Below the pieces are notes generated by a model. It did not search any database. It worked only from the letters and a program-made list of their open reading frames with translations, and was not told where the DNA came from. A DNA stretch of 64,000 nucleotides from contig CM041776.1 of the NCBI GenBank assembly GCA_023374045.1, positions 476,893,375 through 476,957,374 of the forward strand, written 5' to 3'. Made by a program: the position numbers and the translations under genes. The stretch comes from Limonium bicolor (Eukaryota > Streptophyta > Magnoliopsida > Caryophyllales > Plumbaginaceae). Below, one piece after another: positions 1-10,308 of this stretch; position 1 is the stretch's first letter, and each line of letters begins with the position of its first letter.

Positions 1-1783
1 ATTAAGCACTTTAAACTACCCTAATCCAACCTATATTTCTATCAGTCAACTTACAGATTTTTACTGCTAAATTTTCCTTCCTGTTGCAGTTTTCTTCTTC
101 AACCAATGTAACAGATCTTCCTATTCTTCTTCCCACTAATTAAATGACTCTCAAACTAGCCTAACTTAGTTAAACATTTCCCATTACACCATTTCCAACT
201 CTACTCCACTGCATCTCTTCCTCCTGTTACAAACCAAAGTGAAAATCTTATTTTTCCTTCTCTGCAACCCTCTCTGTTCTTTCTTTTCTAACAACACTCA
301 AGTCTCTAAATTCCTAATCAAATTTTGACAGAGTTTCCCTACAATTCTAAGTGTTCTCACCACATAATTTTGCACACTCAATATAGTTACCACCTGCTCA
401 TTATACACATTATTCCCATACAAAATTCTAACACCTACTGCACACTTAATACTCACACTTGCATTTTATTTACTTGTTTTCAAAAGCTTCAAACTACCAA
501 TACCAACCACATTAATATACTCCATTCTTTTCCTATGGTTACAGTGGTTTAGACCATTGCTAAAACAATATACTTACACATACATAAACATTAAAATTGT
601 ACAGAGGCTTCTCATTACCTTGGTTCCTTGCTTCATTTTTTTCTTTCTCTCTTCCTCCTTTCTTGCTCCTCTTTCCTTCTTGTTCTTGTTCTTTGTTTTC
701 TTGAGTTTATTTAAGCCAAGCTACCCATGTAACGAGGCATACACACACACGCACACACCAAAACTAGTAAATTTCTAACGTAGGCTTTAAACCCAAACTT
801 GTGAGAATTCATTTAAAACTCTTAGGAAGTCTTACCTTGAGCTTCTAATGGAGTTTTTGAGTAGAAAATGACAAGGCTTCAGCTCTCAAGGTGGAACACC
901 AAAAACGGCTGGATGGGGAACAATGGTGTTCACGTGAGTTTTGGTTTTTGCAAGGAAAAATGGAAAAGAGAAGAGCTTTGGTCCTTTCCTTACCTTAGAA
1001 CATGAAGAAGAAGATGGAGCTTCAAATGGTGTTCTTTTGACCTCAAAAATGATTTCACCCATGGAAATGAAGTTGGAGGTTTCTGATTTTTGAAGGGTGT
1101 AGAACGATCTCCAAAGCAAGATGAATTCAACGGTATAATTTTTGTAGTGTTTGGAGGTGATTTAGGCTTTCAAATATGAGAAGGAAATGGGCTGCTTTGT
1201 GTGGCTTCTTCAAATTGCCATAGTAGCAGAGAGGAAGAAGAAGAGTGCTGGGCAGAGAGTAAAAACGTGAGAGAGAGCTTGTGAGGGAGGAGAGAGATTA
1301 CTTTGTGCTTTTTGTTACTTTATGCCTTTGTCACTTAGCACATAAGGAAGAAATAAAAGAAGAGGGGGTATGGGCTACTAAAATCAGCCAGCTACACACA
1401 CTCCTCACATGGGGTTTTAAAGTTTTATTTACAATAGTGGACACACTAATTTATTTTATTTACACTTCCACCCCACAACTTCCCGTTTTTGACAGTTTTT
1501 ACTATTTTCTCGTTTTATTGATTTTATTGGCTCTAGACCTTCACTAATGTTTATTAATGACTATTTAGTTGACCAAAATTGTTACGAGTCTATTTGACCC
1601 GCTTAAAGTTACGTTTTCCCGGTTTCCTCGAAAAACGCGCTTTAAGGTTCGTTTGTGTTTTTAATCCGTTTTAAAGGTCCGTTTTCTTCGGAATTTGTTC
1701 CCTCATGCTTATTTAGACATAATTAAGCTTCTAAATTTCTTATTATCCTAATTAATCACTATTTTGACTTACGGGGTATTTCA
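1..1783 (-). repeat. 3' LTR of Element 1 (truncated by window edge)
   Basis: The stretch matches 20142-21919 closely by eye over its whole length, including the (CA)n stretch near 740 and the GA-rich block near 1230. In element orientation it begins TGAAATACC at 1783, directly after the polypurine tract, which is the same start as the Element 2 LTR. The remaining LTR lies upstream of base 1. Several short open frames exist here (for example 325-552, 557-778 and 1281-1547), but none is conserved in frame in the other LTR copy and none resembles a protein family. Confidence 0.9.
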
Positions 1784-1800
1784 GTCTACCCCCCTTAAGA
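1784..1800 (-). other. Polypurine tract of Element 1
   Basis: In element orientation it reads TCTTAAGGGGGGTAGAC and is followed at once by the LTR start TGAAATACC. Element 2 has the same purine tract in the same position (34945-34958). This is the expected plus-strand primer site. Confidence 0.85.
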
Positions 1801-2223
1801 CACTTTGCCCTCAAAGTTGCTTAAGGTTAATAGTTTGATAATTCTACTCATTAGGCAAACCAATTGCCTTAATGTGTCTTGCTACCACCTATGAGGTGTT
1901 TACTTCTTCTACATTACAAGCACCATACACAATTCACATACACAATCCATCATTTCCAATTCATACCATCACACAATACACAACTGCAATTCACAACACA
2001 CATTACACCAATGCACCATACGTTGTACATACACATCCATACACTACACATTACACATACATACACATACATACCAACTACACTCTGCACTACATGTGCC
2101 ATCAAAATATACTACAATACATACACACTATGCAATACTCACCCGAAGCAATGCAAAAGCAAAAGGCTTACCCCCCTTAAAAGGGGTATGCCCCGTACCC
2201 GTATCTACCAAATACTAGACTAT
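1801..2223 (-). other. 3' untranslated region of Element 1, CA-rich
   Basis: There is no supported gene between the pol stop and the polypurine tract. Positions 1910-2150 are a degenerate CA/CAT-rich low-complexity stretch on the + strand. The overlapping open frames there (1872-2180 and 1879-2238) consist of repetitive Thr/His/Tyr/Ile codons and are not credible genes. A short tract CCCCTTAAAAGGGG lies at 2171-2184. Confidence 0.7.
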
Positions 2224-5200
2224 CTAGTCTATGAATAACTGTGGGTACTTCGCCTTCATGGCATCTTCCAACTCCCATGTCGCTTCTTCGACATCATGGT
2301 TTGACCATAGGACCTTCACCATTCGTATAGACTTATGGCGAGTGTCTCTGGTCTTCCTGTCAAGGATTCTCACCGAGGTCTCGACATATCTCATAGTCAG
2401 CTCAATGGATAGTCTCTCGGGCTCTAGGACATGAGAAGGATCGGCGATGTACTTCTTGAGTTGTGACACATGAAAAATATCATGGACACGCCCTAAGTCC
2501 TCAGGTAATGCTAACCTGTAGGCTACAGATCCAACTCTCTCGGTGATAGTGTATGGCCCTACAAAATTTAGGCTCAGCTTGCCCTTCTGACCAAAATGGA
2601 ATACACCCTTCATAAGCGAAACGCGCAAGAACACTTGGTCGCCCATGGCGAACTCAAGGTCGCGTCGTCGCACATCCGCTTAGAATTTCTGTCTATCTTG
2701 GCCTGCCTTCATATTGGCTCGAATTTGTTGCAATTCCGCTTAGACTTGTTCTAAATACTCTGGTCCTATGATGACCGCTTCACTTGACTCATCCCAACAC
2801 AAAGGTGTACGGCAAGGTCTACCGTACAGGGCTTGGAAAGGTGACATCTTAATCAAAGCATGATAGCTATTATTGTACGAGAACTCGATAAGATGAAGCT
2901 TATCTAATGAACTCCCCTGAAAGTCTAAGGCACATGCCCTAAGCATGTCCTCCAGTGTCTGGATCGTCCTTTCTGTCTGACCGTCGGTCTGAGGATGGAA
3001 GGCGGTACTTAGCTTCATTTTGTACCCAGCGCTTCCCGTGTAGCTCTCCAGTATCTCGAAAGGAATCTGCTGTCGCGGTCCGATACTATGGTCTTCGGGA
3101 CTCTGTGGTGTCTAATAATCTCCCTGTCGAATAGCTCTGCGAGCTTCACTACCTTCCAAGTGTCCTTCATCGGTATGAATCTGGCAACCTTGATGAGGTG
3201 ATCGACTACAACCCAGATCATGTTGAGTCCTCCCCTGGCAGGTGGGAGTCCTACAACAAAATCTATGGAGATATCATAAAATTTCCACTCCGGAACTGGC
3301 ATCGATTGTACCATTCCGCCCGGTCTACGATGTTCAAATTTTACTTTTTGGCATGTCAAGCATCTCAATACATACTCTGTCACATCTGATTCCATTCTAG
3401 ACCACCAGAAGTACCTCTTCATGTCTTTGTACATCTTAGAGGCTCCTGGATGGACTGACAATGTAGAACTGTGTGACTCTCGCAGGATGTGATCCCTTAG
3501 CTCAGCATTGCTTCGGGGGACTCATAGCCTGCCATTCATCTGAATCAGACCATCTTCATGCAACTTAAAATCATATTTCTTCGTCTCAAATGTACCATCT
3601 ATGATCTTTTGTCCGATTTCGGTCAGGTAAGGATCGCTCAACTGAGCGTCTCGCACCTCGTCAACCAAGCTAGAAGAAGCGAGTAGCGAACGGAGCGAGT
3701 GTGCTCGACGACTCAGGGCGTCGGCTACCACGTTCGCCTTTTCTTCCTTATATTGTAGGTTGATGTCGTAATCTGAGAGAAACTCCATCCACCTTCTCTG
3801 TCTCAAATTCAATTCTTTCTGTGTATATACATACTGTAAGCTCTTATGGTCGGAGTAGATGGTGATGCTTACCCCGTAGAGATAGTGTCGCCATATCTTC
3901 AAGGCGAAGACAATGGCTCCTAGCTCTAAGTCATGTGTCGAGTAATTCTCCTCATGCTTTTACAGCTAGCAAGAGGCATAACCTACAACGTTGCCATGCT
4001 GCATGAGTACGCATCCCATTCCCTTGCTTGATGCGTCGCAATACACCTCAAATCCCTCTGTGCCCTCTGGAAGTGTAAAAATCGGCGCTGAGGTCAATGA
4101 GTCCTTTAGGCTCTGAAATGAAACTTCACACTCGTCTGTCCATACAAACGGTGCATCTTTCTTCATCACCGTAGTCATGGGCTTAGCGACTTTCGAGAAG
4201 TCCTTTACAAATCTCTAGTAGTAACCGGCTAGACCAAGAAAGCTCCTAATGTCGGTAACAGTCTTGTGTCTAGGCCATGATCGTACAACTTCAATCTTAG
4301 AAGGGTCAACTGATATACCTGCGCTCGAGATGACATGACCGAGGAATGATACCTGATCTAGCCAGAACTCGCATTTGGAGAACTTCGCATACAGCTGGTT
4401 CTCGCGTAGTGTCTCAAGTACTTTCCTCAAATGAATTTCATGCTCTTCTGCTGATTTGGAGTACACACGGATGTCATCAATAAATACTACAACTGAAGTG
4501 TCTAACTGCTCACTGAAAAGTCTATTCATAAGATCCATGAATTTTGCTGGTGCATTTGACAAACCGAATGGCATGACTGTGAATTCGTAGTGGCCATATC
4601 TGGTGCGGAATGCCATTTTCTCAATGTCTTGCTCTCTAATAGCAATCCGATGATACCCAGAATGGAGGTCGATCTTGGAGAAGACTGAGGCTCCCTTCAG
4701 CTAGTCAAATAGGTCGTCGATGCGTGGCAATGGGTATTTATTCTTGACTGTAACCGCATTCAGCTCGCGGTAGTCAATACAAAGTCGGAGGCTACCGTCC
4801 TTCTTCTTCACAAAGAGGACCGGTGCTCCCCATGGTGATACACTCGGGTGTATAAACCCTTTGTCGAGAAGGTCTTGTAGTTACTCTTTTAACTCTGTCA
4901 TTTCTGTAGGTGCCATGCGGTATGGCGCCCTAGCAATGGGACCAGTACCTTGCAAGAGGTCAATCTCAAATTCTACTGCTCTTTGAGGTGGCATGCCGGG
5001 TAGCTCCTTAGGGAATACGTCAGGGAATTCAGATACAATGGGTACTTCAGGGTTGAACTCTGGATCTCTCTCCAGGTCTTGCACATAACACAAATACACT
5101 TCATGGCCCTTTCTGAGCTCCTGGTACATAGCCATAGCGGAGATGACTGTGGTTGAAGGCTCTCTCGGTCTCTGGCGGTAAGATACGGTAACCCTAGAAG

Positions 5201-5642
5201 GACTCTTGAGCAGCAATCGATGTTCGGCGCAGAGGATTCGCCCCTTATGCCGCTCCAACCAATTCATTCCGACTATTACATCGAATCCCAACCCATTAAA
5301 CTCGATGAAGGAGATGGGAAGCGATTCGCCTTTGATTTCGATTGTGGCTGACTTGTGATACTTGGTACATCGTATTCGCTCCTTCGACGGGAGAGTAACC
5401 AGAAAATTCGGTAGCTCATCCACATCTAGCCCTAACCTCTTCACAAACGATGGTGATACGAAGGTGTGAGAGGCACCGGAGTCAAATAACACTGAGGCTT
5501 CAATGCCGTTCACTCGGAAGGTTCCCGTTAAGATGATGCCGCTTTTACCGGCTTGTGCTTCGGTGAGGATGCTCAGGTTACCTTCGGTACCGAGTCCACA
5601 ACCTATTGAAGTCACGAGTTCATAAGTAATGATGGTGGACAC
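2224..5642 (-). pseudogene. pol: pol of Element 1: protease, RT, RNase H, integrase, chromodomain-like tail
   Basis: Reverse-strand pol frame starting at the ATG at 5642, about 100 bases after the AlkB stop. The retropepsin motif DSGAS is at 5469-5483. Reverse transcriptase follows, with the catalytic FIDD box at 4473-4484. RNase H (about 4100-3700) ends with the VADALSR motif. The integrase zinc-binding region is about 3460-3310, and the core shows SDRD and [10 protein letters not shown] motifs, with the latter near 2975. The C-terminus is a chromodomain-like segment with EEATWELED near 2260. The frame is broken by stops near 4700, 4214 and 3962 and by a shift near 3015, with further stops near 2740 and 2680. 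It is therefore non-functional as read, though some breaks could be sequence errors. The domain order is typical Ty3/gypsy. Confidence 0.93.
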
Positions 5643-5668
5643 AAGTGGAATTTAAATCAACACTACTC

Positions 5669-5674
5669 TTTATT
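5669..5674 (-). promoter_or_regulatory. AATAAA polyadenylation-type signal after the AlkB exon
   Basis: AATAAA on the reverse strand lies about 70 bases after the AlkB stop codon and before the pol start. Element 2 has AATAAA 73 bases after its AlkB stop. The conserved spacing suggests a 3' end for a short gag-AlkB transcript, which is inference. Confidence 0.45.
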
Positions 5675-5743
5675 GATAAACCAACCATCATACATACCGT
5701 GTCTCTAATACACGTTACTAACACATTACATGATACTATAAAT

Positions 5744-6483
5744 TTAATACTTCCTAAAGGTAAGGTTCAGGCGTCCAGGTTTCATGTGTGTGGCATTGAT
5801 TATTGCTGGCGGTGCCGTATTCAACTTGATCTTGTTGACCCCGTGATACAGCATCCTAGATTTTCCCCCTATGGTTAGGACATCTCCTGATCTCAATACC
5901 AATTTCTCTGCGCGGTCCACACGCTTCCTCTTGCTATACAACAAGATGACGTCATCACCATTGGTCCAAGACACTACGGGAACTCCTTGTTCGAGAGATT
6001 CCGCTGTCTCGTCCTTGTCTTGGTGTAACCCAAGTCATCCTTCTTTCTTATAGATGTTGACGATACAGAGGTCCGCTTCAATTGCGGGGATCGGATCACA
6101 TTCACATTGTTGTGCAAGTTCTACTGATTGCGTAACAAGTGTAAGAAATTCTGGAGGTATTGTCGGTGGCTTTGCTCCGTCTTGTATTTGTGTCTCCTGG
6201 TAGGTCTTGGTATAAGGATTCTAATCCTTTCCCAAGCACATCATCTTCAGCTTCATCTTCACTCCACCGGGGAATTCGGGTGTATAAAATCCTCTTGGAC
6301 CCGTTCCTAGTTCGTTGCATCGTCCAATAATTGAAATTTGGGCTTCGGGTGTCAGGTATTCCTTTAATACAATCATACCTGGTCGGATGACCTGACACTG
6401 TTCGTTGGTGTAGTAGTGATTGGTGATGTCGGTCTCTTCTTGATTCGGTTTTGAAGGTATCGGATAGCAGATACTAAAGCTAC
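5744..6483 (-). pseudogene. Exon 4 of Element 1 gag: AlkB-type 2OG-Fe(II) dioxygenase
   Basis: Encodes an AlkB/ALKBH oxidative demethylase domain that would remove alkyl or methyl groups from nucleic acid bases using Fe(II) and 2-oxoglutarate. Visible features in order: an N-terminal stretch with VIRPGM and GFYTPEFPGG; the substrate-lid region with KMMCLGKDW; the iron ligands HxD in LGLHQDKDE; PVVSW; RSGDVLTIGG; the distal iron ligand in YHGV; and the 2OG-binding RLNLTFR close to the stop. These signatures match plant ALKBH1-group proteins more closely than ALKBH2-type ones. A frame shift occurs near 6240 and a TGA lies just before the LGLHQD motif, where Element 2 has an Arg codon. The exon starts after a CATAG acceptor. 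The following noncoding stretch holds AATAAA and then pol. Confidence 0.92.
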
Positions 6484-6637
6484 CTATGCTTATAAATTTC
6501 GTCAACGGTGAGTACTAGATTCAACTACTTCATTTCATGCTCAATACATACTTCAATTCACTTACTCATGCATTCATTCAAACAGTTACTCTACTACTTG
6601 GTCATGCTTCTCAAGGATTAAAGGTTTAGTTAATTAC
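6484..6637 (-). other. Intron 3 of Element 1 gag-AlkB gene
   Basis: The donor is CCTAG/GTAATT at 6637 and the acceptor is CATAG/GTAGC at 6484, 154 bases, phase 1. The corresponding Element 2 intron (30258-30391) joins the same protein positions: exon 3 ends in a VDRD/IDRD-containing acidic tail and exon 4 begins GSF-ICY. Conservation of site and phase supports a real intron. Confidence 0.75.
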
Positions 6638-6982
6638 CTAGGCCGGACTTAGAACCGGTCCCATCTCTATCAATGATGTGCAAGGCAAGATGCCTCTAGG
6701 GTGCGCCCTTCTGAGGACCTCGAGATCCTAGTCCCTGCGGGGCCTGCTGGGCTGGTGCATCGCCAGATGCAACCTCCTCGCCTTCCCTCTGCTTGTAGCT
6801 CTGGAAGTTCCCTCTGGGCTTGGCATTCTCCGGGCACATATTAGCTCTATGTCCCTGTTTCTGACAGTTGTAGCACCGGATTTCTCTCCCATGGCAATCC
6901 ATGCCGGGATGGTCTTGGTTGCACTTCCTACACACATATGTGCGGCCGTCTGAGTAGTTCTTGGTGAAACCGGAGCCAGAAC
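6638..6982 (-). pseudogene. gag: Exon 3 of Element 1 gag: double zinc knuckle
   Basis: Encodes the nucleocapsid-like part of Gag, which binds RNA. Two Cys-His knuckles are visible. The first is CRKCNQDHPGMDC (Cx2Cx3Hx4C) and the second is CYNCQKQGHRANMC (Cx2Cx4Hx4C, the classic CCHC form). A Gln/Gly/Pro-rich tail follows. A single in-frame TAG interrupts the tail, after which the same frame continues to an acidic IDRD segment and the intron 3 donor. The first knuckle is variant in spacing but is present in both elements, so it is a family feature rather than a mutation. Confidence 0.88.
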
Positions 6983-7066
6983 CTAAGGTTTAGAGTGTTA
7001 GCACATTTGTGCGGGAATACTAGATATGATACTTATATAAATAAGAAATTAGGAATAGAAGTTTAC
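6983..7066 (-). other. Intron 2 of Element 1 gag-AlkB gene
   Basis: The donor is AAGG/GTAAAC at 7066 and the acceptor is CTTAG/GTTCTG at 6983, 84 bases, phase 1. The junction reads PPKG-SGSG, and the matching Element 2 junction reads APKG-SETE with a 79-base intron in the same phase. Confidence 0.78.
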
Positions 7067-7342
7067 CCTTAGGTGGGTGTGATCTCAGTGGCTTCGCAAC
7101 CACAGGTGCAGAAGAACCAAGTTGAAGAAGCTCAACTGGTTTGCCCTTCTCCTAGGCACTGCTCTCACTTGGGAAGTTCTTTTGAGTTTGCTGGAAGAAC
7201 TTCCCCTTCTTCTTTTTCCAGCTCTTACCTTGGTTCTGCTCCTCAGCACTTGTTTTTTGTTGTTGGCCTTGCGCTTAAGCGCGGTTTCTTCATCCCTCAG
7301 TTGGCATGTGATTTCAACGCGAGATGCCGCGTGATAACACTC
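7067..7342 (-). pseudogene. gag: Exon 2 of Element 1 gag: linker between capsid and zinc knuckles
   Basis: Begins ECYHAASRVEIT and continues with QLRDEE and Lys/Arg/Gln-rich linker sequence, ending PLRSHPPKG before intron 2. Element 2 exon 2 begins ECYHAAAKVEIT and ends PLRSRAPKG. This is the tail of the retrotransposon Gag domain plus a basic linker. At least one in-frame stop is visible in the middle. Forward-strand open frames over this exon (7073-7378 and 7122-7334) are shadows. Confidence 0.82.
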
Positions 7343-7437
7343 CTGAAGTTTCAGGTATTAGCCGGGATTCTCATTTAGAAAGATAGGGTAAAGTATTTAA
7401 GGATTTACAATGGTACTAAGGGTTAACGGATATTTAC
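7343..7437 (-). other. Intron 1 of Element 1 gag-AlkB gene
   Basis: The donor is TTCAG/GTAAAT at 7437 and the acceptor is CTTCAG/GAGTG at 7343, 95 bases, phase 0. It falls at exactly the protein position of the 81-base intron in Element 2, between SLQ/TLQ and ECYHAA. Confidence 0.8.
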
Positions 7438-8103
7438 CTGAAGGGAGGTAAATCTGGTGTATCCCATGTCGTACCGAAGGTGATGGCTCAGACCGCCATA
7501 GAAGCGATCGACCAACACCTGGCCGGTGTACCCAAGGTCGGGTAGTAGACGTAGAAGAGAGGTGAAGGTGCGGTAGTACTCATCGACAGACATCTTCTCT
7601 GTCATTTTTAAAGTATCCAGCTCTAGCCTTTTTCTTGTCTTGACGTGTTCAGGGTAGTATTTGGATCGGGGGAGGGTTGTGAAGGATTCCCAGTCAAATG
7701 TAGGGTCGTCAGCATGCTCATGTTTGACTAACTTCCACCAATCCATGGCAGCGTCTTTGAGGTAGTATGCTGCTACTCTCACTCGAACTCTAGCAGGAGC
7801 TTTGAGGGTCTCGAATGCCATCTCCATCTTGGAGATGTAGGCTTCTAGCTTAGCCGGATCACTCTCGCCTCTAAAGCATGGAGGTCGAAGTTCAGCAACA
7901 GCTTTTACCCAGTTTGCTTCTCTAGGTGGAGGGGGCGGGATCGGTCCCGTTTGTGTTTGTTGGTTTTATTGGGTTTGTTGCATTTCAGTAATTACTTGTG
8001 GTAGCATCTGTGCTACCATGGTGGTGACGATCTCTGCTATCGTCTGCGCGCCTGGTCCATCAGAGGTCTCACCTCTAGTTCGGCCTCGGCCTCGTCCTGA
8101 CAT
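7438..8103 (-). pseudogene. gag: Exon 1 of Element 1 gag: capsid-type Gag domain
   Basis: Starts at the ATG at 8103 with MSGRGRGRTRGE, a basic Arg-Gly N-terminus. This is followed by the conserved plant Ty3/gypsy Gag domain: AKLEAYISKMEMAFE, DWWKLV, KYYPEHV, RLELD, MSVDEYYRTF and VDRFYGGLSHHLRY. About 222 codons to the intron 1 donor. One in-frame TAA at 7966-7968 (about codon 46) interrupts an otherwise open frame. An in-frame ATG also exists at 8175, but the 8103 start is chosen because it matches the Element 2 N-terminus. Confidence 0.9.
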
Positions 8104-8297
8104 CTGAACATTTAACACTCGCATTAGGCTTGCAACATGTGACCAAGGGGTCTTGAATTTAAGCAAAGGTATCATTCATAAGAACGTCAAGGGTATCCGT
8201 TGTTAACAACGGTAATTCCTAGTTAGGTTTCTAAGTATCCGTTTAAGACGGTTGAAATCCTAACTCGGTAATCCCTATGCTCGATAACTAGGTCATC

Positions 8298-8322
8298 AGA
8301 GCGTAACTACGCTCTAATACCA
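8298..8322 (-). promoter_or_regulatory. Primer binding site of Element 1 with overlapping hairpin
   Basis: In element orientation TGGTATTAGAGC (8322-8311) follows the LTR end and matches, with one T for C change, the initiator-Met tRNA type site TGGTATCAGAGC. The 3' part of the site is one arm of an inverted repeat, AGAGCGTA-GT-TACGCTCT (8298-8315). The same hairpin is perfect in Element 2. Confidence 0.82.
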
Positions 8323-8500
8323 CTTTTTGTAACACCCCTACCGCTAATCCCGTACTTACCGTCTAATCGTCCTAATGATCCTACTACATCGCAGCGGAAA
8401 TACTACTACTACGGCGGGTGATACAACGCCGCTAACCGCCCATACGGCTAGCTAGGCTTACACTACTTACAGTTACGGTCTGATGTCTAATTATACCGAG

Positions 8501-10287
8501 TGTTATACCCAAAATTTTGACCCCCTGGCTAGGGTCTACTAGGTTTTGGTTTTGTGAGGGGCATTTCAATCAAGTAACGAGAGATTCTGGCACGATCGGC
8601 GCATTCCAGGGCATGAGGAGCATTTTCGTCATTGTCAGGGGTGTTTTCGTAATTTTTAAGGCTCCCAAGACCTCCTATAGGCTTTCTCTCTCCTCCATAA
8701 GATGCCCGAATCAGCTTGAAATGCTTTGATATTTAAACCCATGATAGGGGATGACATTTTAAGCATAATGGCGTTGGAATTTTGATTTTTTGAATTTCCA
8801 ATAATTTTCTAGCAATTTCTGACTGAATCTGACGAGAAATTCAATTTCAAAATATTCCAACATATAAAAAATCCTATTCCACTTTAGAAAATTCATAATT
8901 GCCATCCTTGACATGTGGTTAAAATTTCACAGCAAAATTCCTTTGGGAAGTCATTTAATTAAAATATCAAAAAATCTTACTTTTACTAGATTTTCTTTAT
9001 CTTTAAGAGAGTCTATATAAGGGGATAGGTTTTTTGATAAAATCAGAATCTCACAAGCTCAAGAACCCTAGGGAGTCAGAAAGCACAGCCTTCTCTCTCT
9101 CTCTCACGTTTTCCAACACCCGACCACCCGAATCATACCGAAAATTCCCCGAAATCACCATCTAAACTCGTTTTCCAATCCCTAAAGCACCAACAATCAT
9201 CAAAATCCCACAAAACACCACCAAAACGTGAAGAACAGCAAGAAAAACCAACAATCAGAAGCTTGCTTTGAAAACCTTTCGGGTCTGCCATCAACGGAGC
9301 ACTCGACGAATCCCGGTGTAAAGAATCATTGTGAACCCGATGGTAAAACAGGTAGAAATTCCACTTTCCTAATTCACTACAGTATTATCTGTCGTGCCTC
9401 AAAATTTGGGCTCAAACTAACTCTTTTTCGCTTCTGTATAGCAAATTGTTTTAGCTACTGCCTTGTTACTTGTTTGCTAAGTTTCGTATTAATTTTGATT
9501 TCAAATTGAATTCTTTCAGTTGCTAACGTGTTTATAATCTTTCAGGCTACACACCCATAAAATTTGAGCTCAAAACACCCTCGGGAACCTTAGAATACCC
9601 CTGTCCGTGGGTGGTCCGTGACCTCGGACCTATGGTCCAGGACCACGGACGGGTTGTCCGTGGCCACGGACACCCACGGACGGCGGCGGGATTTTAAAAA
9701 ATTCAAAATTTAGGTTTTTTTAAATAATGTCCGGGCCCACGGACAGCCTGTCCGTGGCCCCGGACTTTTCAAAATTTTGTTTTTCCTTAAATTCGACTTT
9801 TCTGTATAATTAGGTTAACCGGGGTCCGTGGTCTCGGACATGGGGTCCGTGGCTACGGACGTAAACAAAATTTGACCTAATTCCGCCTCTGAAACCCTAA
9901 TTTAGGTAGCTTTTAATTTCACTTAATTTTCTGTCAAAAAAATGTTAAAAAAAAAAAAACAGAAGCGTGCACCTAGGTTAAAAACAACTTTGTAGAAAGC
10001 CGTAAATTAACCAAGTAAAGGAAAAACGACCTAGGAAGGGTAATTAAAGTAATTGAACCCTAATTAAGTCGAATATCAAGCCCCGAACCCGAACTCTCCT
10101 TTCCTAATTTACTCTAGGTTAAAATTAGGTGGCGACTCATAATAGGTTCGAGTGAGCTTAGCTTAGGTTTTAATAATTATTGTTATATGACATAGTTATA
10201 ATCTTAGGTTATAAGTGGACCTAAAACCTGACTAGATTCTAATCAGCTTTAATCAACATGGGATAGGGTTTAAAATCGAGGCTCACA
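8501..10287 (+). repeat. 5' LTR of family B element
   Basis: Begins TGTTATACCC and ends GGCTCACA. A TATA box (TATATAA) lies at 9014-9020. A CT-rich microsatellite near 9091-9104 and a conserved leader follow. Positions 9600-9870 hold many GTCCGTGG/CCACGGAC inverted repeats. A short open frame from a GTG at 9228 (KNSKKNQQSEACFENL...) recurs in the other copies with changes, but I do not regard it as a proven gene. Confidence 0.92.
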
Positions 10288-10290
10288 GAC

Positions 10291-10308
10291 TGGCAACTCT
10301 GCTGGGGA
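10291..10308 (+). promoter_or_regulatory. Primer binding site of family B element
   Basis: TGGCAACTCTGCTGGGGA starts three bases after the LTR end. It has the TGG start and GGGGA end expected of a tRNA 3'-end complement. It resembles the tRNA-Arg-type sites reported for Ogre/Tat elements, but I could not compare it with a tRNA set. Confidence 0.65.

Noticed and set aside
1872..2238. Overlapping open frames of 102 and 119 codons on the + strand
   Set aside because: They lie in CA/CAT-rich low-complexity sequence in the 3' untranslated region of Element 1 and encode only Thr/His/Tyr/Ile repeats.
8298..8315. AGAGCGTAACTACGCTCT as a transcription factor operator
   Set aside because: Its overlap with the primer binding site and presence in Element 2 explain it better as an RNA hairpin of the retroelement.
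9228..9509. Possible small conserved ORF in the family B LTR leader
   Set aside because: It recurs in the three LTR copies but begins at GTG in one, differs in length and has no family motif. Conservation is explained by LTR identity.
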